This document shows positions 1 through 13,400 of a stretch of DNA of 64,000 nt, one piece after another. Position numbers and translations under genes: made by a program. The stretch spans positions 10,317,579 to 10,381,578 of the forward strand of contig CM049307.1 of assembly GCA_026874595.1 (NCBI GenBank), in the 5' to 3' direction. The notes below the pieces were generated by a model that was given only the letters and a program-made list of their open reading frames with translations, did not search any database and was not told the origin of the DNA. This DNA comes from Sipunculus nudus. Its lineage: Eukaryota; Annelida; Sipuncula; Golfingiida; Sipunculidae. Each line of letters starts with the position of its first letter. Position 1 is the first letter of the stretch.

Positions 1-1600
1 GTCCAAAAATTAGTTTCTGGATGATAATTCCTGCTTTTATTGATGTATTGATTTCAAACTTGACTTATATATGTCCCATTGAAAAAGCAAGACTCCAATT
101 GATTTTGGGGTCATGAGGTCAAAGGTCAAGGTCACAGGACACATCTTTATAAAGATTGTGGATGCATTTTCAGCCAAACCTTTCATCTCAGACCTTTCAA
201 CTTGCACATATAAGTCATCTGCCAATAGAGGAAGACCCCTATCAGTTTTGAGGTCACAAGGTCAAAGGTGAAGGTCACAGGAGCCATCTGTCCAAAAATT
301 AGTTTCTGGATGATAATTCCTGCTTTTATTGATGTATGGATTTCAAACTTGACTTGTATATGTCCCATTGGAAAAGCAAGACCCAAATTGATTTAGGGGT
401 CATGAGGTCAAAGGTCAAGGTCACAGGACACATCTTTAAAAAGATTGTGGATGCATTTTCAGCAAAACATTTCATCTGAGATCTTTCATCTTGCACATAT
501 AGTTCACCTGCCAAGAGAGGAAGAACCCTATCAATTTTGAGGTCACAAGGTCAAAGGTGAAGGTCACAGGAGCCATCTGTCCAAAAATTAGTTTCTGGAT
601 GATAATTCCTGCTTTTATTGATGTATAGATTTCAAACTTGACTTGTTTATGTCCCATTGGAAAAGCAAGAACCAAATTGATTTTTGGGGTCATGAGGTCA
701 AAGGTCAAGGTCACAGGATACATCTTTAAAAAGATGTGGATGCATTTTCAGTCAAATATTTCATCTCAGATCTTTCATCTTGCACATATAGTTCACCTGC
801 CAAGAGAGGAAGAACCCTATCAATTTTGAGGTCACAAGGTCAAAGGTGAAGGTCACAGGAGCCATCTGTCCAAAAATTAGTTTCTGGATGATAATTCCTG
901 CTTTTATTGATGTATGGATTTCAAACTTGACTTGTATATGTCCCATTGGAAAACCAAGACCCAAATTGATTTTGGGGTCATGAGGTCAAAGGTCAAGGTC
1001 ACAGGACACATTTTCAGCCAAACATTTCATCTAAGATCTTTCATCTTGTGCATATAGTTCACCTGCCAAGAGTGGAAGACCCCTATCAGTTTTGAGGTCA
1101 CAAGGTCAAAGGTGAAGGTCACAGGAGCCATCTGTCCAAAAATTAGTTTCTGGATGATAATTCCTGCTTTTATCGTTGTATGGATTTCAAACTTGACTTG
1201 TATATGTCCCATTGGAAAAGCAAGACCAAAATTGATTTTGGGGTCATGAGGTCAAAGGTCAAGGTCACAGGACACATCTTTAAAAAGATGTGGATGCATT
1301 TTCAGCCAAACATTTCATCTCAGATCTTTCATCTTGCACATATAATTCTCCTGCCAAGAGAGGAAGAACACTATAAATTTTGAGGTCACAAGGTCAAAGG
1401 TGAAGGTCACAGGAGCCATCTGTCCAAAAATTAGTTTCTGGATGATAATTCCTGCTTTATGGATGTACAGTTTTCAAACTTGACTTGCATATGTCCCATT
1501 GGAAAAGCAAGACCCAAATTTATTTTGGGGTCATGAGGTCAAAGGTCAAGGTCACAGGACACATCTTTAAAAAAATCAAGGTCACAGGACCAACATCTTC
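1..1600. repeat. ~289-bp tandem repeat rich in AGGTCA hexamers
   Basis: Each unit has two AGGTCA clusters. One reads AGGTCAAAGGTCAAGGTCA, with the first two hexamers one base apart and the last two adjacent. The other reads AGGTCACAAGGTCA and is followed by AAGGTGAAGGTCA. Short open frames here on both strands repeat with the DNA period and show no coding features. Confidence 0.9.
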
Positions 1601-1743
1601 AACAAGATTGTGGATTGTTAGATGGAAGAAACAATAAATATGCCAAGTGTCAGTATATGCTGCTTAAAATGGGGGTCAATTTTAAGGGGGGGCCTACTAT
1701 GTCTGGGGATACTCTGGCACCTGCGGTGCCAAGAAATGTCTAG
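1..1743 (+). mobile_element. Helitron-like (HINE/pearl-like) non-autonomous element, 3' part, with ~289-bp tandem core
   Basis: Five to six tandem units fill positions 1 to about 1600. The motif GTCCAAAAATTAG recurs at 1, 290, 579, 868, 1134 and 1422, giving periods of 289, 289, 289, 266 and 288. The short unit lacks about 23 bp. The element ends with GTCTGGGGA (1701-1709), a perfect hairpin GGCACC-TGC-GGTGCC (1716-1730), nine bases, and CTAG (1740-1743) followed by T. The same 3' end occurs at 23451-23493. The 5' end lies outside the window. There is no transposase. Assignment to the Helitron/Helentron group rests on this terminal structure alone. Confidence 0.65.
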
Positions 1744-4700
1744 TTGACCATGTATTTATATAAACTTTATGGAATCTTGCTAGACATGCATATTAAATGA
1801 GGTAGAGATGAATTGTGAGGTTGCTCTTTTTAAATCCAGCATCTAAATGTATAAATTTATTTTATTATTTTTATAAGCATGACATCAGAAATAGGTACAC
1901 CAAGACATTGCCCTGGAGTTGAGTTATCTGAAAGTCCTTAACATAAAGTGTGTTTCTTGATTTTGTTACTTGCTGATATGACTAATTATTACAATGTTTT
2001 CCTCAATTTGTCACACAGACCTGTTCTCAGTGTTCATTTCCTCTATTTCTAATGTTGGAACCAGTCAACAGGTGGCATTTTGCATTTTATCCAGATCCAC
2101 ACCTTGATTTCAAATGTTTTACATATTTTTTTCAAACAAAAACAAATAAACAACAGGGTTTGGCGGCATTTTATCACCTGATATTCCAGAACTTCCAATG
2201 GAAGTTTTGTTATCTCTCTAGCTCAGGTAATAAATGTTAAAATTACTTAAGTCAATGTATATAGTAGCATCTCATTTGTTTCTAGATTATCCATATCATG
2301 GCCAATTATGTTGTGTTGGGGTTCCTATGTGTATGTGTGTGTGTCTATGCTTATGAACATTGTTTAGAACAAAAAAATAATTTTTATAATCAAATTATAG
2401 ACAAAGAGTGTTTGTTTTGTATATTTGTTCAGCAACCTGGTATTTGGTGGGTAGTATTGATGATAACTTCTGGATATATTTACATGCTGCAACACTTCAT
2501 TTTCTGGATCCTTTAGTTTCACTTTCCTTCTGCTAGATTTACGAGTATGGCTGTGGGTATGGTAAATGGCTTGTATAATGATATGTTATGAGCTGATGCT
2601 GTGCTTGACATTGCCAATATAATTACACTGGCTGAAGGTGTTAGAAAACTAAAACCAAATAAACACTAACCCTTAGTCTTGTAAATTTAAAATCTAAACA
2701 GGTTCAATAATATGACCTTAGATCAGTTGTCTCAGGTACTGGTTCAGGTATGAAATTTGATTTTACAACAAGGTATATCATTTCATGTTGCAGAGTTCTA
2801 TTAATATCAGTGGTATGTGTTTAAATTTGACCATTTAAATTTTTGTGAGTCATCCACATGATAATTTCATTAAATTTTGTCACAGGGCCTTAGGTATTAT
2901 ACATCTGTGCAATATCAACAGATGTAAGATTATGGGTAGATTTGTAGGCTTGTTTATTTGTCAAAAACTTGCAGCTGCTTTGTAAATATGTGTGTATATG
3001 TATATATAAATATATATGTATACCCCTGTGTTCTCAACCCAAGCCCAGCATTAAAGTACATGATTTTGTTTCTTAGTGTTGCCTTGAAGCTGTTTCGAAA
3101 CTTCCTTTTAAATGGTTGTGAAATATACCTTCTGTCAGGGCTATAATAGATGATAACCTGAAAGAAATTAAAGAGGAATGCCTCTACTTAATCAGGTATT
3201 ACCCCTGGGGATGAAATGCTTAGACTCGAGCTTACCTTATAAGAAAGAATGCTTACATTGTATACCTGTGGTAATGAGAATACCTGTAAGCTTTGAGTAT
3301 ATATTTCTGAAGGATCAACTGCAGATGAACATGCTTGTGTGTCTGTATGAGGACAGGAGGGGGCTGATTAGTTCAAAGAAAAACTGATATTCTTGTATTT
3401 ACTGGATTAGAATCACTTCATTGACAATATTAATATTCTAATGCAAACTGTGATATACAGACAGGAGGATCTGTGGCATTTATAAATGATCAGAGATTTA
3501 GGATTTATTTCAAAGGAAACAATAACATTTATATTAATATAATTAATATGACTGAAATTGATATTCAATCAGCCATGTCAGTAATATTAATAATTCCACA
3601 GCTTGCTTTCATGTTGTCATGCTCATCAGTACACTGCATTAATCTGAGATTATTAAGTGTCTCTCTGGCTGTCGTTTCTGTAATCAGTCTGTGTCCTCTG
3701 ATTCTCTGCCAGGAGCTGTGACATGTGACGATGTAGGACAACCCTTAATGGTAATGGAGTTCCCAGCTAAAAGCCCCCTCCCCAATCACCTCTCTATTAT
3801 AGGAAAAAAATTACCCCCCCCCCCCCTCTTGTCTGTAACTGAGATGTTCCACTTTGTATATTGTATACATATATTATTATATCTTATAATCTTCAAAATA
3901 TTTAAGAAGCTTAGGCTACTTTTCAGCAATACAAACATATTTATAACTGACTTGGATGGTTTATTTTCCAGTTATATATTTAATGATCCTTCAGTATGAA
4001 GCACCATCAAGCAGCTTTATTTGTAGATTACAGTGTGTGATCAGCTGATGTCACAGTGATGCCTGCTGGCTGGGAGCGGAACAAGAGCAAGTCTCAATCA
4101 TGTGTTTTTTTCCCCAGGAAGTACAGACGGCAGCAAACAGGGAACATGGCTAATGGATCGGGACTGTCTGCCACTGACCATAAGAACTTTGAATGTTTTC
4201 CTTCAGGAATACCAGAGGTTGGGAAATCTATCTCTTCTCTTGTTTTTTGGATTGAATCAAGACTACCGGTATATGGTTTTCTGGTTTTTAAAGTAAATAT
4301 TTCCTGTGCAGCGGAGACAGTGGGATGCCGACTTGTTTTTACTCATTTCCTGGCAATAATGGCAAAAAAAGGTACCAGCTGTCAACAGAAAAGAAGGGAA
4401 ACATATACCAGTCGTGAAGTTTACTGTGCTGTATGATTCAGCAGATTATATTTTTCTTGCAGATTCCCTGTCAGTGCATGGTTTCATGTGATATCACATG
4501 GTATTGTGATACATCCAATGAATTTTTATATCCACTTTTCCCATTCTGGAAGAAATTGAATATACTCCCCACCCTTGGATCTACATAGCGCCGTATTGGC
4601 CCTCTGACAATAGAGGGTCTCCGACCTGCGTCTGAATGCCTTTACATCTTGTTCAGAGAGTCACTCTATAATTTATATTTTCATAATATTTGACACCTCA

Positions 4701-5717
4701 TGGCTTATTCAGGCCACTTCCCTTAAAATACTTCCCTTAACCAGACAAAGTGTTAGTTATGTTTGTGTGCTGGTACTTTCTAACAACATCAACCATATGT
4801 GAGAATATTTTGTTTAAGCTCAACATATTGGTAAATCCCCCGCATGTCTGTTGAATTTCTGAACGCATGAACACAAATAAGTTCCTCACAGATTACTAGT
4901 ACATCACACAGCAACAGACCTGTTACCATAGTGATGGATTTATACTTTGGTTTGTTAGCTCACATGTATTCTTCTGTGTTAATTTATCACTAGTTGTCTA
5001 ATGTTAAGTATACTGATCATTTAGCATAGTATTGATGCAAAAGGATGGATGGCAGTTGCATGACTTGTGTCATTACTCAAGTACAGGCTTACCAGTCTAC
5101 TGATTCATGTATGCATGGCTGTTGCATAAAGTGACAGCAATGCTTTGTATCTAAACTCCTTATTAAAAGCTAGATTATATTTTGAGTCATATGGGGAAAT
5201 GTGGAATAAAAATATGAATTTATTTTTTTTTTTCATAAAAAATTTTAGTTTTTGTTATTTCATTTATTCTGTCTCATTCAAGATTGAAATCCAGTCAGAC
5301 TTTTTCTTTGCAGAAATTTTACTGTGACCTGACTGTGATCTGACATGGCAAAATTGCAGTCAGTGTCTCACTTTGTTGAATGCTCATACTGTTGATTCTT
5401 ATATTTTACAATATGTAAATTGTCAATGGCCACTGCCAGCAAAAGTGATTTCTGCAAAAACTAGCTAAATGTATCACTTGTAGAAAAACTGGCAGAGGCA
5501 GCGCAGTCATCATTCTCACCAAGTCCCTGAATATAAGTATTTCACTTTTCATTTTGTAGCTTGACTGTAGGTGAATTTAAAAAATGTGAAAAAAATATTC
5601 ACTGATGAAATATTAAATGGAAAAAGTATATTTAAGCCTCAGCATATATTTTTTCCACATTTTCCTTTGCTGGTTTTGTCACTTGATAAAATTGTGTTTA
5701 AAGGAAAGAAATGTTTG
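1744..5717. other. anonymous AT-rich sequence, no gene supported
   Basis: I see no recognisable exon, RNA gene or transposon end. Simple sequence includes a TG-rich run near 2324-2345, AT-rich runs near 3000-3020 and a poly-C tract near 3816-3828. The longest open frame (4056-4436) has no recognisable domain. It spans a splice-acceptor-like TTTTTTCCCCAG near 4107, but I cannot support an exon. Confidence 0.6.
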
Positions 5718-7829
5718 CATAGAAAATGTCCTGCACTCCGATCTCTATAGAGACTAGTCAGGTTCACAAGAGTGCCTGCCATAGAAAATGTCCTGCACTC
5801 CGATCTCTATTGAGACTAGTCAGGATCACAAGAGTGCCTGCCATAGAAAATGTCCTGCACTCCGATCTCTATAGAGACTAGTCAGGTTCACAAGAGTGCC
5901 TGCCATAGAAAATGTCCTGCACTCCGATCTCTATAGAGACTAGTCAGGATCACAAGAGTGCCTGCCATAGAAAATGTCCTGCACTCCGATCTCTATAGAG
6001 ACTAGTCAGGTTCACAAGAGTGCCTGCCATAGAAAATGTCCTGCACTCCGATCTCTATAGAGACTAGTCAGGTTCACAAGAGTGCCTGCCATAGAAAATG
6101 TCCTGCACTCCGATCTCTATAGAGACTAGTCAGGATCACAAGAGTGCCTGCCATAGAAAATGTCCTGCACTCCGATCTCTATAGAGACTAGTCAGGTTCA
6201 CAAGAGTGCCTGCCATAGAAAATGTCCTGCACTCCGATCTCTATAGAGACTAGTCAGGATCACAAGAGTGCCTGCCATAGAAAATGTCCTGCACTCCGAT
6301 CTCTATAGAGACTAGTCAGGTTCACAAGAGTGCCTGCCATAGAAAATGTCCTGCACTCCGATCTCTATAGAGACTAGTCAGGATCAGAAGAGTGCCTGCC
6401 ATAGAAAATGTCCTGCACTCCGATCTCTATAGAGACTAGTCAGGATCACAAGAGTGCCTGCCATAGAAAATGTCCTGCACTCCGATCTCTATAGAGACTA
6501 GTCAGGATCACAAGAGTGCCTGCCATAGAAAATGTCCTGCACTCCGATCTCTATAGAGACTAGTCAGGATCACAAGAGTGCCTGCCATAGAAAATGTCCT
6601 GCACTCCGATCTCTATAGAGACTAGTCAGGTTCACAGGAGTGCCTGCCATAGAAAATGTCCTGCACTCCGATCTCTATAGAGACTAGTCAGGATCACAAG
6701 AGTGCCTGCCATAGAAAATGTCCTGCACTCCAATCTCTATAGAGACTATTCAGGTTCACAAGAGTGCCTGCCATAGAAAATGTCCTGCACTCCGATCTCT
6801 ATAGAGACTAGTCAGGTTCACAAGAGTGCCTGCCATAGAAAATGTCCTGCACTCCGATCTCTATAGAGACTAGTCTAGTTCACAAGAGTGCCTGCCATAG
6901 AAAATGTCCTGCACTCCGATCTCTATAGAGACTAGTCAGGTTCACAAGAGTGCCTGCCATAGAAAATGTCCTGCACTCCGATCTCTATAGAGACTAGTCA
7001 GGTTCACAAGAGTGCCTGCCATAGAAAATGTCCTGCACTCCGATCTCTATAGAGACTAGTCAGGATCACAAGAGTGCCTGCCATAGAAAATGTCCTGCAC
7101 TCCGATCTCTATAGAGACTAGTCAGGATCACAAGAGTGCCTGCCATAGAAAATGTCCTGCACTCCGATCTCTATAGAGACTAGTCAGGTTCACAAGAGTG
7201 CCTGCCATAGAAAATGTCCTGCACTCCGATCTCTATAGAGACTAGTCGGGTTCACAAGAGTGCCTGCCATAGAAAATGTCCTGCACTCCGATCTCTATAG
7301 AGACCAGTCAGGTTCACAAGAGTGCCTGCCATAGAAAATGTCCTGCACTCCGATCTCTATAGAGACTAGTCAGGTTCACAAGAGTGCCTGCCATAGAAAA
7401 TGTCCTGCACTCCGATCTCTATAGAGACTAGTCAGGTTCACAAGAGTGCCTGCCATAGAAAATGTCCTGCACTCCGATCTCTATAGAGACCAGTCAGGTT
7501 CACAAGAGTGCCTGCCATAGAAAATGTCCTGCACTCTGATCTCTATAGAGACCAGGCAGGTTCACAAGAGTGCCTGCCATAGAAAATGTCCTGCACTCCG
7601 ATCTCTATAGAGACTAGTCAGGTTCACAAGAGTGCCTGCCATAGAAAATGTCCTGCACTCCGATCTCTATAGAGACTAGTCAGGTTCACAAGAGTGCCTG
7701 CCATAGAAAATGTCCTGCACTCCGATCTCTTTAGAGACTAGTCAGGATCACAAGAGTGCCTGCCATAGAAAATGTCCTGCACTCCGATCTCTATAGAGAC
7801 TAGTCAGGTTCACAAGAGTGCCTGCCATA
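5718..7829. repeat. 62-bp satellite array, 34 units
   Basis: The unit starting CATAGAAAATGTCC recurs every 62 bp from 5718 to 7826, exactly 34 units with no net length change. Each unit contains the palindrome TCTCTATAGAGA and inverted GCACTC/GAGTGC arms. Units differ by a few substitutions. The commonest is T or A in CAGG(T/A)TCAC: 22 units carry T and 12 carry A. There is no coding frame. Contiguous copies without spacers exclude a CRISPR array. Confidence 0.97.
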
Positions 7830-7880
7830 CCTTTTTTATCTGCCATGTCTGCTAGTCCCAAACCCCAGGGAAATTTTGAT

Positions 7881-8377
7881 TTAAGGGGCCCAATTACCTA
7901 TACAGCATGTTGAATAAATACAAAATATAGATTCTTCCCTTTCAAAAAAATCTTTACCTGCCAGAATATTACCTAGCAACTGTTTGCTTACTCCTGTAAA
8001 CAGTGGACCGGGCGTGATCACAAGTGTCAACATAACACAGCACGTGGGCCGTGCACATCGCGGAGCAACAACACTTGTCCACCAGGTGATGCCCTGACTG
8101 ACTTGGACCAAAAAATATAATACATGTTCCCGCGGGCTAGAACACTGCTTATTGCCACTCACAAACCGACCTCCATTTACATGGTCATGTTATGGTAAAC
8201 AGAGACACGTGGACTGTGTTTACCAACAAGCGGAGCCAAGACAAGGTGTAAAACAGTTGTATACGAGGTACTGAGACCATGTGGTTGGATGGTTTTGCTG
8301 GGAAACTTTTGTATAAAACAACCGAACTGATAGTATGAAAAACAGACATAATTTTGTTCCTGATTATGTCCCTTTAA
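7881..8377. mobile_element. TTAA-ended MITE, copy A
   Basis: The segment begins TTAAGGGGCCCAATTACC and ends TGATTATGTCCCTTTAA, giving imperfect inverted ends of about 16 bp. It aligns along its whole length, in the same orientation, with 37469-37963. Shared stretches include the run around GTTTGCTTACTCCTGTAAAC and the run around GGTACTGAGA. It has no coding capacity of its own. TTAA at the ends would suit a piggyBac- or Kolobok-type target, but the superfamily is an inference. Confidence 0.7.
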
Positions 8378-9552
8378 GTAGATATTTAGCTCATCCAGCC
8401 ATTCAGGTAATAAAAGACTTGTATATAGTAGTAATGGCTTTATATGTTTGTTTTCTTGCATAGTAACCCCACAAATAGTGATTTAAGCAAATGCAAATTA
8501 CTTTTAAAATAAGAATTGCTTTATTTTATGTTGTGGGGGTGTCTGATGAGCATCTGGTTTAATTGAGGTAGTGATTTTTAGGATTTGAAGTTGTGTGGAT
8601 TTGAAAAAGGTGAACCAATAAGTTTCAAACAAAATGGTTTAAACTAAATATATATATATGTCTTTGAAAAATTTCTTACAACCATAACAGTTAAATTGTA
8701 AGATTGGATATATAAATTTATGTATATGATGGAAGTGAATATGATCAAGAAACTCGTGTTCAAGAGAGATTGGTTCATATTTAGTATTTCTATGTCTCAG
8801 ACAAGCCATTACTGATCATTTCTTGATCCTGTGCTTTGCATGCATTTTCCTGGGAAAGCAAATATTAAAAGAATGTTACAAGTGTATGTTAATAACACAT
8901 AAAATCGTCTGGCACAATGACACAGCCTTGAATTGGCAGGGCACCATTGACAGAGCCCTTGAGTTGCTGTGTCAGTCTGGCTGTAGGACAGATTATAAGC
9001 CCCCCAGACAAGAAAACAGCCTTCTTGTCCTTATTTGTGAAATAACAGGCTCTGCCAAACAGTCTGATCTTCTTGGACCTGGGGCAATGGATGGTTGCAC
9101 TGAGATGGCTTTATCTCTGCCTTATTGAAGCAAGAGGAATTGATGACTGTCCCAACAAGCAGCACAGGGATTAAAGAGAACTTTATAGGGGCCATAGAGA
9201 TAGAGCATGGAGGAATCTTGAAGCGTGCTCTCCATGCACCCAGAAGTCTTAAGCCCACTGATGAATTATTTGTTGCTAGGTGACAGATAATTCCTGAAGC
9301 TGTGAGTTGTTAAATACCAGATCGTCAGATATCTCCAGGTTTCTAAGGCTAGAATAACAAGTGTTCTATAATAAAAGAGTTATACAAACTGGCTATCAAA
9401 AAGTTTTAAGAACCAAGCATTAAATGTATATGTTTTGAGGATGTTGCTTTTATTAATGAAAGGCTGACATGTTTGAGCAAGGAAGAAAAGCACATGTACA
9501 CACAGACAGGTGCCAAGCTACTGTGGCATCAATTCCTTGGTCCCAAAGAAAG
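8378..9552. other. anonymous AT-rich sequence, no gene supported
   Basis: No gene, RNA or repeat structure could be supported here. Confidence 0.5.
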
Positions 9553-10445
9553 AAAAGTGAGAACAAAAGAAAAGTCCCTCAGCAAAAAAATAAAGAACAC
9601 TATGTTCCACTCGGTAGAAAAGTAAAGAACAGTATACAGCAGAATAGTGAGAACAAAAGAGAAATTCCTCTGTAGAAAAGTAAAGAACAGTATATAGCAG
9701 AATAGTGAGAACAAAAAAGAAATCCTTCTGTAAAATGTTAAGAACGGTTTATGGAAGAATAATGAGAACAAAAGAGAAATCCCTCTCTAGAAAAGCAAAG
9801 AACAGTATATAGCAGAAAAGTGAGAACAAAAAAGAAATCCTTCTGTTAAATGTTAAGAACGGTTTATAGAAGAATAATGAGAACAAAAGAAATCCATCTG
9901 TAGAAAAGTAAAAAACAGTATATAGCAGAATAGTGAGAACAAAAGAGAAGTCCCTCTCTAGAAAAGCAAAGAACAGTATATAGCAGAAAAGTGAGAACAA
10001 AAAAAGAAATCCTTCTGTAAAATGTAAAGAGCGGTTTATAGAAGAATAATGAGAACAAAAGAGAAATCCATCTGTAGAAAAGTAAAAAACAGTATATAGC
10101 AGAATAGTGAGAACAAAAGAGAAGTCCCTCTCTAGAAAAGTAAAGAACAGTATATAGCAGAAAAGAGAGAACAAAAGAGAAATTCCTCTGTAGAAAAGTA
10201 AAGAACACTATATAGCAGAATAGTGAGAACAAAAGAGTAATGGCTCTGTAGAAAAATAAAGAACAGTATATAGCAGAATAGTGAGAACAAAAGAGTAATC
10301 GCTCTGTAGAAATGTAAAGAACAGTAAATAGCAGAATAGTGATAACAAAAGAACAGTCCTTCTTAAGAAAAGTAAATGACAGTATAGCAGAATAGTGAGA
10401 AATAAAGAGAAATTCCTTTAGAAAAGTAAAGAGCACTATTTTATA
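9553..10445. repeat. ~59-bp minisatellite, about 15 units
   Basis: Variants of GTAGAAAAGTAAAGAACAG followed by a segment containing AGCAGAATAGTGAGAACAAA repeat every 58-62 bp. The units are purine-rich on the plus strand. Long hydrophobic minus-strand frames (for example 9864-10436) come from this periodicity: they are Phe/Leu/Tyr-rich and repeat with the unit. Confidence 0.92.
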
Positions 10446-13400
10446 TTGGTGTGACCAATGAAAATGATTAATTTAGAGAGGCTTAAAATAGTATAGTAGT
10501 ATGGTGGGGGTAAAGGAAAAGCCCCCATGGAGAGAAAAATGGTGAACCAAAAATGAGTCTTTTTTTTAAGAGAACTTAGAGAAGTACTAATGATTAGTTT
10601 GCAAGAATTTTATTCAGGTGGCCAAGACCTTTGTGGAAAGGTTAATAGCTTTGAAGCAAGAAGGGGAGTCCAATAGCAAAGTTTTATTTGTAGTAAAGTA
10701 AAGACTAAGTGGAATGGCAAGAAAGAAGTCTGAGTAAAGAAAAGTTTAGAAGAAGGATGAGACCAAAAGCCAAGTTTATATGTAGAGTGTGAAGGTTACC
10801 AATAATGTAAGATGGTGGAATCAAAGGATAGTCTGTGTAGAGCTCTGAAGATCAGTATAAAAAATGAGAACAAAGGAAAATAACACATACAGGAAAACAA
10901 ACTATAGTATGATGAAATGGTAAGAAAGAGAATAGTAGAACCCTCATGATGTATTTTTACTCATCTAGAAGGTTATCTTATCTAATGGAAAATGTTCCGT
11001 ATCGTAAACTTCTGCTATGATGGTACCTCTTGTGGTAACTGGAAACAAAGTGGAATTCCTGGTAATATGTGACAAGGGTTTATTTGAATAACCTGAGTCT
11101 GAACCAGATATCTCGGGGATAGCTTTGGTTCGACATCTAAAGCAGCCATTTTGACATTTGATTATCACAATGCCAGTTGGGCCCAATTTCTGACTTGAGC
11201 AAGAAAGAAATAAATTTAAGCAGGTCTCTGGAGGGTGGGCTACCACCAGAATCCACCAGTAAAGGTGGCTTTATTCACAGCAAAACCTCTGGTGGACTTA
11301 TGGAACAGAACTAGGTTTTGCTGATAACAGTTTGCTGAGAATCATATAGCACAGTGAATATAAAAAAGGTCCCAGGGCTTATACTTGTGTATAATAGAGA
11401 AAAGAGCACCGTGAGGGATGCTTTAAGGTGCAGATGAAAGAAAGATTCGGAGGCTGGTAAAAGTAGACTGCTGCAGGTCAGGCAGCTGGCTGGTATTCTC
11501 TGTATTCTGGTTGCTGTCTCACATCTTTCAGCACTGCTTTGTTGCTCTCCCTTTTGTAAGGGAAATCTCACAATCACTGATGAATTTTAGGTGTGACTGA
11601 CTAATGGGAATGCTCTGTAACAAAGTGTGCTCACCAGTAAGTGGTAGGAGAGGAGGAAACCCTCTAGGCCAGTTTTAAACCCTCTAGCAGGAACACTGGA
11701 AACAAAATCCTCTTACCTTAATGCTATTTATAATATTAATGTACATACACCATAAAAAAATTATAAAAAAAGCATTAACTATAGTTAATTAGGTGTATGG
11801 AAATCCTTGTGCCAATGTTTCCTGATGTGATGTTCTAGTCTTTCCCATGTCATCCCCATGGCACCCCGATATGTTCAAATAAATTCAATATGTCCTGGTG
11901 TCAAATCATTTTAAACATATTTTTACATGTTAAAAAATGTCAGGTGGTGTCCCTTATCTTCTCTATTTCTGATGTCATTGCAGTTTGTCTCGGTGTTAGG
12001 CCGATATCAAATTAGAACATATCAGGTATCACTCCATTGATTAGTAGGCCTTGTCTTATGGTCCTTCACAATTATTGATAGCCAGGTCTGTTGAGTTTGA
12101 CCATGTAAATGTGACTGTATATGGGTTCTCTGACTGGTAATTCTATAACATGATCAGAGACTAGTCTTCTATATGCAAACTTCTTCATTTTAAAGTTGCA
12201 AGTAGAAGTAAATTTGTACTGAAAAGAGGACTTATAGTGTACATTGAGACCACTAAATATTTTTTTATACCTAGAACATCAGTAGTAATGTGTTTGAAAG
12301 CAGGGAGATTAGCATATTTTCTTTAGCTTATTTTCTTTAGGTAAGAAAAGAGGGAAATTTTTGTAAACATGATAATTAATAAAGTTTCTAAAAGTGGTAA
12401 ATTTATATCATTTCAATAATGAGTAAAATTTTCATTATTAGGGATATATCTTCATTAATTATGGTCTGTTTCCTACCTATTCATTATTATTATACCTATT
12501 TTACATAATATGTCTTTTAGCTGAATGAAATGTGTTAAATTCAGTATATTTTCCTGTTCCGATTGTTCTAATTAATACTGTCGGCTGAGGCAGCTGTATT
12601 TTAATCCTGCTACAAGACAGGTGTCCTCATAGTCTGAAGCTGGATTCTGATTCTGCCAGTCTCAGTATTGGGTCTATTAAACTTTGTGGTATCCTCAGCA
12701 GCAAGGTTCTTTAGTGAAGAACATCCTGAAGCAAGAGACCAATGTGAGGATCCTGACCTTTCAGGAAGCCTGCACTAACTGTATCAGTAGCCAGAGGCTT
12801 CAGAGAAGGGACCAGCAACTGATATGCTGGACTGTAAATATACACACTACACAGGATGCTGACAGGAGTAGCTGTTATTTCTTGAACAGCCCTGCAGTGC
12901 TTACCGGTCAGCACCTGCATGGATTACCCTTCTTGCTGACAGGAAGTGGCTTCTAGTATATCTGGTCGGTGCATAAAAATGCTGTAGTGTGAGGTCTGTG
13001 GTTATTCCTAAGCTAGTTGTATCTCAGTTATTACGCTTTCTTGGAACATCTTATACGTGCATAGGCATAGAAGTTATTTTTGTTGCCATATAGCACTGAA
13101 AGAAAATGCACAAAATTGTTATGAACATGCTGTTAGATTGGCTTTCCTTTACAGCGGCAGATCCAGGGATTAAAAACTCTCCTCCTTCCACCCTCTTGCC
13201 AAGGAATGGTATTAAAAAAGGTGAACACGGAAGATCCTAGTACATTTTTGTGATTTCATATCTTTAATAACTTTTTAATAAACTTTCTTTCATTACAAGT
13301 TATAAAAACCCAAGCATCCAATTGCCTCCCATTGTCTTACCAAAATGGAGGAGGCCTGAAGTGGAAATTAAAAAAAACAAAGTCTTTGGTGTTCTTTTTA

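Noticed and set aside
4056-4436. 126-codon plus-strand frame
   Set aside because: No recognisable domain or homology signal, and length is plausible by chance. An acceptor-like site near 4107 was not enough to call an exon.
5718-7829. CRISPR-like array
   Set aside because: Copies are directly contiguous 62-bp units with no variable spacers, and the context is a eukaryotic genome. It is a satellite.
9529-10436. Long hydrophobic minus-strand frames, apparent multi-pass membrane proteins
   Set aside because: They repeat with the 59-bp minisatellite, exist in several frames and have no domain or start context.
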